A stretch of 64,000 nt of DNA from an uncultured Flavobacteriaceae bacterium. Its GTDB lineage: Bacteria > Bacteroidota > Bacteroidia > Flavobacteriales > Flavobacteriaceae. A model generated the notes under the pieces. It made no database searches. It had not been told where the DNA came from and saw only the letters and a list, made by a program, of their open reading frames with translations. The translations under genes and the position numbers were made by a program. The stretch lies in the NCBI GenBank assembly GCA_947494715.1, contig CANLWG010000005.1:248001-312000 (forward strand), given 5' to 3'. Below are positions 51,766 to 63,792 of this stretch, one piece after another (position 1 is the stretch's first letter; each line of letters begins with the position of its first letter).

Positions 51766-53247
51766 TTAGGCAAGAATATCCTTTACTACATGTCCGTGTA
51801 CATCGGTAAGCCGATATCTCCTGCCCTGATGTTTAAAGATCAACCGCTCATGATCAATACCCAGCTGATGCAGAAGGGTGGCCTGAAAATCATGTACATG
51901 GACCGGGTTTTCTACAATATTGTAGCCAAAGGGATCGGTTTTCCCATAGACCATTCCTGGTTTGATACCCCCACCGGCCATCCACATGCTAAAACTTCTT
52001 GGGTGATGGTCCCTACCATAGTTATCCTTGGTCAACTTTCCCTGGGAAAAACTTGTCCTTCCAAACTCGCCTCCCCATACGACCAAGGTATCCTCCAAGA
52101 GTCCCCGTTGCTTTAAATCCTTTACCAAAGCGGCGGATGCCTGATCTGAGGATTGCGCCATTTTTACGATTTCCTTGGGCAGGTTGCCATGCTGGTCCCA
52201 ACCCATATGGTACAATTGGATGAAGTTAACATCGCGTTCCGCCAATCTTCTTGCCATAAGACAATTGTAGGCATAGGTACCGGGAATACGGGCGTCCTTA
52301 CCATACATATCGAAGATATAATCAGGCTCTTGGGAAAGATCGGCAATTTCCGGAACACTGGCCTGCATACGGTAGGCTATTTCATATTGGCTAATCTTCG
52401 AATCGATTTCGGAATCGCCCCACACCTTTTTTTGCTCGGCCTCCAATTGGGAAAGGTAATCCAACTCGCGTCTCCTGCTCTGTTGGTCTATTCCCTTGGG
52501 ATTACTTAAATACAATACCGGATCCGAACCTGATCTGAATTGTACCCCTTGGTGATGCGATGGCAAAAAACCACTATTCCAGGCCTGCATGTTCAGGTTT
52601 TGTGCACTATCCTTCCCTCTGGATAGCAGTACAATAAATGAAGGCATGTTATCATTGGAACTTCCAAGTCCATAGCTCATCCAGGAACCCATGCTCGGTC
52701 TTCCAACCTGTTGTGAACCTGTCTGCATAAAAATCACCGCCGGTTCGTGGTTTATGGCTTCAGTATACATGGAATTGACCATGCAGATATCTTCTGCAAC
52801 ACCGGAAGTGTGCTTCATCAATTCACTGAAATATCCCCCTGTTTTTGAATGTTGGTGAAATTTAAACTTGGACCCCACCAATGGAAAACTGGATTGAGCG
52901 GCAAGCATACCGGATACGCGCTGACCATTTCTAACGGAGTCCGGAATTTCCTCTCCCCAGCGTTTCATCAATTCAGGTTTATAATCAAAAAGCTCAAACT
53001 GACTAGGCCCACCACTTTGAAAGAGATAAATGACCCTTTTGGCCCTTGGTGTATGGTGCGGACCCGAAAGGACTCCGCCACCTTTTAAAATTGCCGTTTC
53101 AATATCCTTGGGCCCTGATGAGGCCAATAGATCCGGAAAAATTAAACTGCCTATGGCAATACTGCCCAATCCTCGGCTTGTGGTGCGAAGAAATTCCCTT
53201 CTGTTTTGCAGGTATTTTGCTTTTTGTATGTCCTTGGCATAATCCAT
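51766..53247 (-). CDS. DUF1501-domain protein (sulfatase-like fold), Tat-exported
   Basis: 493 residues. Twin-arginine signal (NRREFLRTTSRGLGSI). Family motifs: RAKRVIYLFQSGGPSQFELF and DTLVVWGGEFGRTSFSQG, with GRDHHPRSFSMWMAGGG. The fold resembles alkaline-phosphatase-like sulfatases, but function is not established. Always found next to a PSCyt/DUF1553 protein, as here with a 4-bp gap, suggesting one periplasmic complex. Confidence 0.93.
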   Translation of the reverse strand: MDYAKDIQKAKYLQNRREFLRTTSRGLGSIAIGSLIFPDLLASSGPKDIETAILKGGGVLSGPHHTPRAKRVIYLFQSGGPSQFELFDYKPELMKRWGEEIPDSVRNGQRVSGMLAAQSSFPLVGSKFKFHQHSKTGGYFSELMKHTSGVAEDICMVNSMYTEAINHEPAVIFMQTGSQQVGRPSMGSWMSYGLGSSNDNMPSFIVLLSRGKDSAQNLNMQAWNSGFLPSHHQGVQFRSGSDPVLYLSNPKGIDQQSRRRELDYLSQLEAEQKKVWGDSEIDSKISQYEIAYRMQASVPEIADLSQEPDYIFDMYGKDARIPGTYAYNCLMARRLAERDVNFIQLYHMGWDQHGNLPKEIVKMAQSSDQASAALVKDLKQRGLLEDTLVVWGGEFGRTSFSQGKLTKDNYGRDHHPRSFSMWMAGGGIKPGMVYGKTDPFGYNIVENPVHVHDFQATLLHQLGIDHERLIFKHQGRRYRLTDVHGHVVKDILA

Positions 53248-53251
53248 AGTT

Positions 53252-56200
53252 CTAGTTTTTATAGTAGGCCTCCGTGGAATTTAAGACCGTATTGGCTACC
53301 CGGGCCAATGCCGCGTTTTCTATCATGGGAATTTCCGGCGCGGGTTCAATCGCTCCAATGCTTAAAAATTTCCTTGCTTCCGTGGGCTTGGAGACAAAAT
53401 AGTCTTTCTCTTCATTATATTGTAGGGTCAATATGTTCTTTTCTTGTTGTGTTGGCGTCCTTCCGATCAATGCCATGAAAATGCCATCAATCGCACTGGG
53501 CAAGCTAAACGATGTCTCTTTCCATATTTTTTCGGAAAGTACCCTACAGGCCTCGATAACCTGTGGGCTATTCAATAGTACAAGTGCCTGAAGCGGTGTA
53601 TTGCTACGTTGTCTTTCCACTTGACATTCACTTCGGTTAGAGGCATCAAAAACCAGCATTCCAGGAGCAGGAACGTTCCGTTTCCAAAAGGTGTATAGGC
53701 TGCGCCTATATAATCCATTTTCATAATCCACTTCATAATCCGGGAAAAAAGCATGGGTTATCGTTTCCCGCCATAGGCCTTCAGGCTGGTATGGAAATAC
53801 CGATTCCCCACCTACTTTTGGCTCAAGGAGGCCACTGGCCGCTAAGACGTTATCCCTAACCATTTCCGCGGACCTCCGGTATCTAGGACTTCTTGCCAAT
53901 AGTATGTTGTCTGGGTCAATGTCCTTTAAATCTTCCCGTATGACGGAAGATTGCTTGTAGGTGGCCGATGTTACCATTTGCCGGACCAGCCGTTTTACGT
54001 CCCAGCCATTTTCGATAAAATCAACGGCCAGCCAGTCCAAAAGTTCGGGATGACTGGGCAAAGCACCCTGGTTCCCAAAATCCTCATTGGTAGAGACCAG
54101 TCCCCTGCCGAACATTAAATACCATATTTGATTTACAGCAACGCGGGCGGTCAACGGGTTGTCTTCATGTACCAGCCATTTTCCAAGACCGTATCTATTG
54201 CGAGGCAAATCTTCCGGCCATGGCAGAATTGTGGCAGGGACATCGCGCTTTACCTGCTCGCCATGGGCATCATATTGGCCACGATCTAAAATATAGGTAG
54301 GTCGCTCCTTGTCCAAATCTCCCATCACCATGATTTCCTGAACCGTATCCATTGTCTGGACCTCCCGAAGTTGAATTTCACGTAAAGCGTTCCGTTCCTT
54401 TTTTAGCTTTTCATCCAAGTGCAGCGTATAAAATTCCGTTGCCTGCCCTGATGTAGAAGCCATAGCTTGTTGAAATGATTCCCGCCCTAGTTTTTCGTCA
54501 TATAAATATTGGGCCATTAACTGCCCCGCTTCTACATTCAGAATACGGACGTCATCCAAAAAACCACCGTCAAAATGTTGATCATAGTGGCTGGCACCCA
54601 AAATAAGTCCTTGATAATGCATATAAACCGTAGCGCGTGTATCCGTATAGGGTTTTGTAGATCTTAGCACATTGTTTCGGAGTATTTCCGGATCTTTTAA
54701 TTGCCCGTTTTGGTAGATTTTCATACCCTTGGCATTACTGGAGCCATCATAGGTCCATACAAAATGCTGCCACTCATTTAATGGTAATTCCTCATTTAAG
54801 CGAAGATCCAAGGATTGATATGGATGGGCGTGGCTTAGCCTAAAGGACAACCTTGTACTATCCAAAACCACATCCCAACCTCGGTAGCCCTGTATACGCC
54901 CGTTACCGTTGTAGAAAACACGGGCCTCGTCGAATTTCTTAGGAGTTTTTATCCAAAAGCTTACGGTAAAGGGTTCGGTTCTCTCAAAACTGATCCTGTT
55001 TCCGTCGGCTATGAGTTGCCCTTCCTGATATTCCAAGGCCAGACCTTTCTTCCCCGGGACAAAGGCATGCCCATAGTATTTTGCATCTTTGGAACCTTTC
55101 GCGCGATCCTTGCTTATTCCATTTGCCGATTGGTCAAAATCAAGATGTACCATGGTGGCTTCATCCACCAATCTTTCCATAACTTTGGGAGAGGGACCGG
55201 AACTTGCCCATTCCAAGGCCAATGGTTTCCTTTTCCCTACTTCCTCCTGAATACTGGTCGATTTCGTTTTGATTTCACGCTTTAGGAATTCCCATAGTTT
55301 GGCAACACTTTCGTCGCCGGGAACGGGCATTACGGGTCCTGCGTTCATGGAAAGCTCCGGAGGCGCATCATTTCCATTCTCGATGGAGTTATATGCGAAT
55401 ATGGCGTCCCCTCGTTCCACCGTGCTATTGAAAAAACTAAAAAGCTCAAAATAATCCTTTTGGGATATTGGATCGTACTTGTGGTCATGGCATCGGGCAC
55501 AAGCTACTGTGAGCCCCATAAAGGCCGTACCAATCGTATTGGTCCTATCGGCTACATATTCCACCCTGAATTCCTCCGGTATCACCCCGCCCTCGGAATT
55601 TTGCTTGTGTAAACGATTAAAAGCCGTAGCCAGCCTTTGCTCATGGGTGCTTTCGGGAATTTGATCTCCCCCAACTTGCCAAAGGACAAAATCGTCATAG
55701 GGCAAATTTTTATTATAGGCATCGATAACCCAATCGCGATAGGGCCACATTTCATGGTGGAAATCGTCCAGATATCCTTCACTATCCGCAAAACGGGCCA
55801 CATCCAACCAATGTGCTGCCATACGCTCCCCATAGGCCGGCAATGCCAATAGGCTATCTACCAACCTTTCATAATAATCCGGGGCACCATCGGCCATAAT
55901 ACGTTTTACCTCTTCCACTGATGGTGGTAGACCTATTAAATCGAAATATAACCTACGTATCAATATTTCTCGACGCGCCAACGGGGAAGGTTCAATATTG
56001 TTTTCTTCCAGCTTGGCCGCTATAAAATAATCTATTTCATTATTGGCCCAACCTTTACCTGGCTCGGGAATCTTCTTTTTTTCGGGTTTGATAAAGGCCC
56101 AATGTGGCTTATATTCTGCACCTTGCTCTATCCATTTACTTATATACGCAATCTCCGTAGGGCTAAGGGAGAGGTTCGATTCTGGTGGGGGCATAATTTG

Positions 56201-56542
56201 ATCCGGATCGGTCGCCACCATCCGGTGATAAACCTCGCTCTTTCTTAGGCTACCTGGTTTGATAGCGATGCCAACACCTGAGCGCAAGGCCGCATAAGCA
56301 GAATCCTCTATATCTAACCTCAAATTGGCCTTCTGATTATTTTTATCCGGTCCATGACAGGCGAAACACCTATCAGAAAGAATAGGTTTTATGTGATAAT
56401 TAAAATCAATGACCTTAGGAAGTTTGGCCTCGGCGAATTCAACTTCCTTAGGTTTATCCACTCCACAACCTACAATGAGTATGCCCAAGAACAACAGCAA
56501 CAAGTAGGCTTTTGCTTGGTATATTTCTTTTATGTTTCCCAT
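53252..56542 (-). CDS. PSCyt1-DUF1549-LamG-DUF1553 protein
   Basis: 1096 residues. Lipoprotein-type signal with LIVGC (Cys26). PSCyt1 heme motif C59-FA-C62-H63 (CFACHGPDKNNQKANLRLD), DUF1549 at about 160-370, a LamG/concanavalin-like domain at about 490-690 (GNGRIQGYRGWDVVL), DUF1553 at about 790-1060 (NEDFGNQGALPSHPELLDWL; RSPRYRRSAEMVRDNVLAAS). Coupled to the DUF1501 gene. Common in Planctomycetes and marine Bacteroidota, where such pairs are linked to glycan breakdown; direct activity unproven. Confidence 0.93.
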   Translation of the reverse strand: MGNIKEIYQAKAYLLLLFLGILIVGCGVDKPKEVEFAEAKLPKVIDFNYHIKPILSDRCFACHGPDKNNQKANLRLDIEDSAYAALRSGVGIAIKPGSLRKSEVYHRMVATDPDQIMPPPESNLSLSPTEIAYISKWIEQGAEYKPHWAFIKPEKKKIPEPGKGWANNEIDYFIAAKLEENNIEPSPLARREILIRRLYFDLIGLPPSVEEVKRIMADGAPDYYERLVDSLLALPAYGERMAAHWLDVARFADSEGYLDDFHHEMWPYRDWVIDAYNKNLPYDDFVLWQVGGDQIPESTHEQRLATAFNRLHKQNSEGGVIPEEFRVEYVADRTNTIGTAFMGLTVACARCHDHKYDPISQKDYFELFSFFNSTVERGDAIFAYNSIENGNDAPPELSMNAGPVMPVPGDESVAKLWEFLKREIKTKSTSIQEEVGKRKPLALEWASSGPSPKVMERLVDEATMVHLDFDQSANGISKDRAKGSKDAKYYGHAFVPGKKGLALEYQEGQLIADGNRISFERTEPFTVSFWIKTPKKFDEARVFYNGNGRIQGYRGWDVVLDSTRLSFRLSHAHPYQSLDLRLNEELPLNEWQHFVWTYDGSSNAKGMKIYQNGQLKDPEILRNNVLRSTKPYTDTRATVYMHYQGLILGASHYDQHFDGGFLDDVRILNVEAGQLMAQYLYDEKLGRESFQQAMASTSGQATEFYTLHLDEKLKKERNALREIQLREVQTMDTVQEIMVMGDLDKERPTYILDRGQYDAHGEQVKRDVPATILPWPEDLPRNRYGLGKWLVHEDNPLTARVAVNQIWYLMFGRGLVSTNEDFGNQGALPSHPELLDWLAVDFIENGWDVKRLVRQMVTSATYKQSSVIREDLKDIDPDNILLARSPRYRRSAEMVRDNVLAASGLLEPKVGGESVFPYQPEGLWRETITHAFFPDYEVDYENGLYRRSLYTFWKRNVPAPGMLVFDASNRSECQVERQRSNTPLQALVLLNSPQVIEACRVLSEKIWKETSFSLPSAIDGIFMALIGRTPTQQEKNILTLQYNEEKDYFVSKPTEARKFLSIGAIEPAPEIPMIENAALARVANTVLNSTEAYYKN

Positions 56543-56846
56543 AGATCAACTTGGTCAAATATCAATACCGCCAGTATTTGCTAAAAAGTATCACAATCTA
56601 ATTGTAGGTTAGTAATGTAAAAATCAAGTAACCCCGTAACTCAATATAAGGGATACTATCGTATTTTCAAGGTTAGCTCGATACAGTACTTCTTTTTTAT
56701 GCAAATGACGTTTTAATAAGGTTTCTTATTTTAATTTTTCTGGAATCGACATAATTCCAATGTTATATAATCATCAAAAGCCAAATCCAATTATCCGAAC
56801 GATCTATGGAAATACTTTGTTATATTTGCCCTTCATTTTCAACCGA
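56543..56846. other. intergenic region upstream of tRNA
   Basis: 304 bp. Must contain the promoter for the leftward DUF1553 gene (not identified) and contains the tRNA promoter at its right end. Nothing else recognised. Confidence 0.5.
56821..56828 (+). promoter_or_regulatory. -7 box of the tRNA-Leu promoter
   Basis: TATATTTG fits TAnnTTTG of Bacteroidota promoters and ends 18 bp before the mature tRNA start. Confidence 0.6.
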
Positions 56847-56933
56847 GCGCACGTGGCGGAATTGGTAGACGCGCTAGCTTGAGGGGCTAGTGGCCATTAG
56901 GCCGTGGAAGTTCGAGTCTTCTCGTGCGCACCA
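56847..56933 (+). tRNA. tRNA-Leu (anticodon GAG)
   Basis: 87 nt including an encoded CCA. Acceptor stem GCGCACG/CGTGCGC, anticodon stem CTAGC/GCTAG around loop TTGAGGG with anticodon GAG, a long class II variable arm (TGGCCATTAGGCCG) and TTCGAGT in the T loop. Reads CTC and CTT leucine codons. Its own terminator follows. Confidence 0.97.
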
Positions 56934-56937
56934 AAAA

Positions 56938-56970
56938 TGCCGTGGCAAAATTTGCTACGGCACTTTTTTT
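56938..56970 (+). terminator. terminator of tRNA-Leu
   Basis: TGCCGTGGC and GCTACGGCA pair over 9 positions (one wobble) around AAAATTT, followed by CT7. Confidence 0.9.
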
Positions 56971-56999
56971 AATTTTCGTTTTTTCTACCGTAAAAACAT

Positions 57000-57725
57000 C
57001 TACAATCTTCTGACCTTGACATTTCTAAACCACACTCCCGCACCATGGTCCTGCAGACCTAGAAAACCATCATTGGCCTTTCCATAGTCCGGATAATCGT
57101 TCCATTTCCCACTATTTCTTTTCTCTTTCCAATCATCCGAGAACTTATTGAAAGTAACGATCTTCTGACCATTGAGCCAATGCTCTACCTCTCCTTTATT
57201 GAAAATTATTTTCGAGGAATTCCACTCCCCCACGGGTTTTAATAGCTTCTTGCCTTTATCGGCTTCGTGCATGGCATAGTTTGCCCCACTTTTTTGCCAA
57301 TCCTCTATAGGTTCGGAAAATCCTTCATCGTCCAATAACTGATATTCCGCACCAGTCTCGTAGGGTGCCCGATAGATAGTGTCCTCCACCACATGGTAAA
57401 AAATACCACTATTACCACCATCCGTTATCTTCCATTCCAAACTCAATTCAAAATTATCATATTTGTCCTTGGTGATTATATCTCCGCCAATATCCCCTCC
57501 TTTTCCAAAGCATTCGATAATATCTCCTTTGAACTGCCAATTGTTAGGAAGTGAATCTTCGTTATAGCCTCTCCAAAAACTGGCGTCCATCAAAGAAATC
57601 CAGTTATCATTCTCCTCCATGACCATCTCCTCAGAGGCTGTTTGTGTATCAATATCCTTCTTTTTCTCCTGTTTACAGGAAACGACCATTAAAATCAAAA
57701 AAATCAAACCGAATATCTTATTCAT
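57000..57725 (-). CDS. DUF1080 (3-keto-disaccharide hydrolase-like) lipoprotein
   Basis: 241 residues. Lipobox MVVSC (Cys17). A single LamG-like DUF1080 domain: WKITDGGNSGIFYHVVED, YEYQLLDDEG-type segment (here GAEYQLLDDEG), WNSSKIIFNKGEVEHWLNG, and GFLGLQDHGAGVWFRNVKV at the end. Proteins of this family hydrolyse 3-keto-glycosides or bind glycans. Monocistronic, as far as visible. Confidence 0.92.
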   Translation of the reverse strand: MNKIFGLIFLILMVVSCKQEKKKDIDTQTASEEMVMEENDNWISLMDASFWRGYNEDSLPNNWQFKGDIIECFGKGGDIGGDIITKDKYDNFELSLEWKITDGGNSGIFYHVVEDTIYRAPYETGAEYQLLDDEGFSEPIEDWQKSGANYAMHEADKGKKLLKPVGEWNSSKIIFNKGEVEHWLNGQKIVTFNKFSDDWKEKRNSGKWNDYPDYGKANDGFLGLQDHGAGVWFRNVKVRRL

Positions 57726-57963
57726 TTTTCATTATTTAAGTTGTTATCCCTTTCTTAAAAAGCTCCTTACCAGCACTTTACAAAATGTAAAATACTTTCT
57801 TGATACCACTGTGTTGCAAAGGGTTTTGCAGAGATCCTAAATATATCAATTTATTGAAAAAACGGGCCATGATATTTGCATCTTTCCTATCATTTTGTCA
57901 AAATGAGGGCTTTTTTTACTGAAATTTTAACAATCGAACCGTACAAGTGCTTATATTTAATTG

Positions 57964-57971
57964 TAAATTTG
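57964..57971 (+). promoter_or_regulatory. -7 box upstream of CarH-like gene
   Basis: TAAATTTG fits TAnnTTTG and ends 21 bp before the ATG of the MerR/CarH-like regulator. A nearby ATTTTGTCAAAAT inverted repeat (57892-57904) might be an operator. Both are tentative. Confidence 0.45.
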
Positions 57972-57992
57972 TTTAAACTTTTTATGTAAAGC

Positions 57993-58892
57993 ATGAACAA
58001 TGTAAAAAAGTTCTTTAGTATTAGGGATTTGGAAAATCTTTCCGGAATAAAAGCGCATACCATACGTATCTGGGAAAAACGATATGGATTGCTATCACCG
58101 GAAAGAACAAGTACCAATATCAGAACCTACAGTCTTAGTAGCCTTCAAAAACTATTGAACGTTACATTATTGTACAACAATGGCTTCAAAATATCGAAAA
58201 TAGCCAAGATAGAGGAGCAGGATATTCCCTTGAAAGTCAAGGAAATAGTTGCAAAAAATAGTGTTAAGAACCATGCCGTAAATGCTTTTAAGTTGGCCAT
58301 GGTGAATTTTGACCAAACCCTTTTTCTAAACACCTATAATAGCTTATTGGCAGATAAGTCTTTTCGGGATATTTTTTATGATGTGTTTATACCGCTTTTG
58401 AACGAGCTGGGACTACTTTGGCAAACAGACACCATAAGCCCGGCACATGAGCATTTTATTACCAGTCTTATCAAACAGAAAATCCTTATCAACACGGAAA
58501 AACTTCAGCACTTGGAACCGACCAAAACCGATAAGATATTTGTACCATTTCTGCCAGAAAACGAAATTCATGAGATAGGTCTTTTGTACCTTAATTACGA
58601 AATTATATTACGAGGTTATAAATCTATTTACTTAGGACAAACCGTACCCTTGGAAACCCTAAAAGATGTTATAAAATATTTTAATAACCTCTACTTTGTT
58701 TCCTACTTTACCGTAGCTCCTTCCAAAGAAAAACTCCAAAGGTATGTTGAGGATTTTTCTGAAATGGTAGCTGGATATGAAAAACCAAGATTATGGTTGT
58801 TGGGCCATCAAACCAGATATCTGCGGGAAGATGGTCATCCAGATTTTATTAAGACATTCACCTCCATTGAACAAGTTGTCAATGAATTGTAA
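57993..58892 (+). CDS. MerR/CarH-LitR-like B12-dependent photoreceptor regulator
   Basis: 299 residues. MerR helix-turn-helix at 5-75 (FSIRDLENLSGIKAHTIRIW; EKRYGLLSPERT). The C-terminal part shows both light-sensing cobalamin motifs of CarH: W143-X9-E153-H154 in the helical bundle (LLWQTDTISPAHEHF) and E191-I-H193-E-I-G196 (ExHxxG) in the Rossmann-like domain. In CarH/LitR, adenosylcobalamin-bound tetramers repress DNA in the dark and fall apart in light. Directly upstream of the carotenoid operon (29 bp to crtI), so it likely makes pigment synthesis light-dependent. Confidence 0.88.
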   Translation: MNNVKKFFSIRDLENLSGIKAHTIRIWEKRYGLLSPERTSTNIRTYSLSSLQKLLNVTLLYNNGFKISKIAKIEEQDIPLKVKEIVAKNSVKNHAVNAFKLAMVNFDQTLFLNTYNSLLADKSFRDIFYDVFIPLLNELGLLWQTDTISPAHEHFITSLIKQKILINTEKLQHLEPTKTDKIFVPFLPENEIHEIGLLYLNYEIILRGYKSIYLGQTVPLETLKDVIKYFNNLYFVSYFTVAPSKEKLQRYVEDFSEMVAGYEKPRLWLLGHQTRYLREDGHPDFIKTFTSIEQVVNEL

Positions 58893-58921
58893 CTGAAATA
58901 AAGTTCCCTATCCCCATTGCC

Positions 58922-60379
58922 ATGAACAAAAAGGTTATCATAATCGGTTCCGGTTTTTCCTCCCTGTCGGCCTCTTGCTATTTGGCAAAACAAGGGTTTG
59001 ATGTTGAAATCTATGAGAAAAACAGTACTGTTGGAGGCAGGGCAAGGCAACTGATAAGGGATGGTTTTACCTTTGATATTGGCCCCAGCTGGTACTGGAT
59101 GCCGGATATTTTTGATAAGTTCTTTGCCGACTTTGGAAAGAAGACATCCGACTTCTACCAATTGGAAAAATTAAGTCCGGCATACAAAATCTTTTTTTCC
59201 GATGATGTAATTACCATTGGCGATACCATGGATAAAATTTGTGCCGAATTTGAACGCATAGAAAATGGAAGTTCGGCACCGTTGCGCAAATTCATCCATA
59301 AAGCGCAGGAGAACTACGAAATTGCCATAAACAATGTAGTACTCCGCCCGGGTATTTCACCTTTTGAATTGGTAACCAAAGAGACCGTTCTACGGATAGA
59401 CCAGTTTTTTAAGACCATAAGTGGGGAAGTAAGAAAGAATTTTAAAAATTCCAAACTAGTTTCTACCTTGGAATTTCCTGTTCTATTCCTTGGTGCAAAA
59501 CCCAACAAAACCCCTTCTTTTTACAATTTCATGAACTTTGCCGATTTTGGATTGGGCACATGGCATCCCAAAGGAGGAATGTATGAAATTATAAAGGCGA
59601 TGCGAAACCTTGCAGAAGAATTGGGTGTAACTCTATTTACTGACAGTCCAGTGGAAAAGATACGGGTAAAGAAAGGCTGTTGCATTGGAATTGTTAGTAA
59701 TGGAAATGAGATAGATAGTGATTTTGTACTAAGTGGTGCGGATTATCACCATTCTGAATCTTTACTGGATAAACCCTATAGACAATACTCCGAGACCTAT
59801 TGGGAACATAAAACTTTTGCGCCATCGTCACTTTTGTTCTATGTTGGTTTCAACAGGAAATTAGAAAACGTAGAGCATCATAATTTGTTTTTTGATACCG
59901 ATTTTGAGCGGCATACCCAAGAAATCTATGACGAGCCCAAATGGCCTTCAAATCCACTTTTTTATGCCAATTTTCCATCGGTTACGGACAGCAGTATGGC
60001 TCCTGAGGGCTGTGAGACCGGTTTCTTTTTGGTGCCCATAGCACCCGATCTAGAAGATACTCCGGAACTAAGAAGTCAATATTTTGACCTTATAATGCAA
60101 CGGTTTCAGAACATTACGAAACAACAGGTCGATGAAAATATCATTTTTAAGGAATCCTTTTGTGTCAAGGATTTTGTGGAAGAATATAACTCATATAAGG
60201 GAAACGCCTACGGTATGGCCAATACATTAATGCAAACGGCTTTTCTTAGACCCGGGTTAAAAAGCAAAAAAGTAAAGAATCTTTACTTTACAGGCCAACT
60301 TACGGTCCCAGGACCGGGCGTACCCCCCTCATTGATTTCAGGGAAACTGGTATCTCAACTAATTGTCAAACAGAAATGA
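58922..60379 (+). CDS. crtI: phytoene desaturase
   Basis: 485 residues, FAD-dependent desaturase converting phytoene to lycopene in several steps. FAD-binding start KVIIIGSGFSSLSASCYLAK with GxGxxS instead of the last Gly, then EKNSTVGGRARQL, GPSWYWMPDIFDKFF, and C-terminal LYFTGQLTVPGPGVPPSLIS. First enzyme gene of the operon after the CarH-like regulator. Its end is close to or overlapping the crtB start, depending on the latter. Confidence 0.92.
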   Translation: MNKKVIIIGSGFSSLSASCYLAKQGFDVEIYEKNSTVGGRARQLIRDGFTFDIGPSWYWMPDIFDKFFADFGKKTSDFYQLEKLSPAYKIFFSDDVITIGDTMDKICAEFERIENGSSAPLRKFIHKAQENYEIAINNVVLRPGISPFELVTKETVLRIDQFFKTISGEVRKNFKNSKLVSTLEFPVLFLGAKPNKTPSFYNFMNFADFGLGTWHPKGGMYEIIKAMRNLAEELGVTLFTDSPVEKIRVKKGCCIGIVSNGNEIDSDFVLSGADYHHSESLLDKPYRQYSETYWEHKTFAPSSLLFYVGFNRKLENVEHHNLFFDTDFERHTQEIYDEPKWPSNPLFYANFPSVTDSSMAPEGCETGFFLVPIAPDLEDTPELRSQYFDLIMQRFQNITKQQVDENIIFKESFCVKDFVEEYNSYKGNAYGMANTLMQTAFLRPGLKSKKVKNLYFTGQLTVPGPGVPPSLISGKLVSQLIVKQK

Positions 60380-60386
60380 GTGGAGG

Positions 60387-61226
60387 ATGAAAGCTATTTT
60401 TGACAAAGTTTCCTACAGTTGCAGCAAAATTGTAACGGAGTCCTACAGCACTTCCTTTGCGCTTGCCACTAAAATGTTGGACTCCTCCATACGGGGAGAT
60501 ATCTACAACATTTATGGGTTTGTACGTTTTTCGGATGAAATTGTGGATACTTTTCATGATTATGAAAAGCATGCACTTTTTGATAATTTTGAAAGTAGCC
60601 TGGACGATGCCCTTGAAAGCAAAATAAGCCTAAACCCTATTTTGAATTCCTTTCAGCATACCTATCATAAATACAAAATACCCTATCACTTGGTAGCTTC
60701 ATTTATGAAGAGCATGCGCATGGATCTAACCAAAAGTATATATCTTTCCGATGAGGAGTATAAGGCCTATATTTATGGATCGGCAGATGTGGTAGGCCTT
60801 ATGTGTTTGCGTGTATTCGTTAAGGGTGATGAACAAAAGTACGAACAGTTGAAAGATTCGGCCATGGCCTTGGGATCGGCTTTTCAAAAAGTGAATTTTT
60901 TAAGGGATCTAAAAGAGGATTTTGAAGACCTTAACCGTACTTATTTCCCGAATACCGACCTAAATGAGTTGGATGAAGCATCCAAAAACGAAATAGTGGA
61001 AGATATTAAGGCCGATTTCAGAAGAGGATATGAAGGAATTCTACTATTACCGCAAGAAGCCAAATTTGGCGTGTACACTGCTTATAAATACTATTACAAA
61101 CTTCTAAAAAAGTTACAGAAAACACCCTCTTTGGAAATCAAAAATACCCGAATACGGGTTCCTAATTATGAGAAAATAGGCTTGTTGGCCAAATCTTATG
61201 TGAATTATAAATTACATTTGGTATAA
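60387..61226 (+). CDS. crtB: phytoene synthase
   Basis: 279 residues from ATG 60387 (MKAIFDKVSYSCS); a longer frame starts at a TTG (60363) inside crtI. Condenses two geranylgeranyl diphosphates to phytoene. Aspartate-rich motifs GFVRFSDEIVDTFHDYE (DExxD) and NFLRDLKEDFEDLNRTYFP (second D-rich motif) bind the diphosphates. Supply of geranylgeranyl diphosphate (crtE) must come from elsewhere. Confidence 0.92.
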   Translation: MKAIFDKVSYSCSKIVTESYSTSFALATKMLDSSIRGDIYNIYGFVRFSDEIVDTFHDYEKHALFDNFESSLDDALESKISLNPILNSFQHTYHKYKIPYHLVASFMKSMRMDLTKSIYLSDEEYKAYIYGSADVVGLMCLRVFVKGDEQKYEQLKDSAMALGSAFQKVNFLRDLKEDFEDLNRTYFPNTDLNELDEASKNEIVEDIKADFRRGYEGILLLPQEAKFGVYTAYKYYYKLLKKLQKTPSLEIKNTRIRVPNYEKIGLLAKSYVNYKLHLV

Positions 61227-61227
61227 G

Positions 61228-63779
<2,552 letters not shown>

Positions 63780-63792
<13 letters not shown>

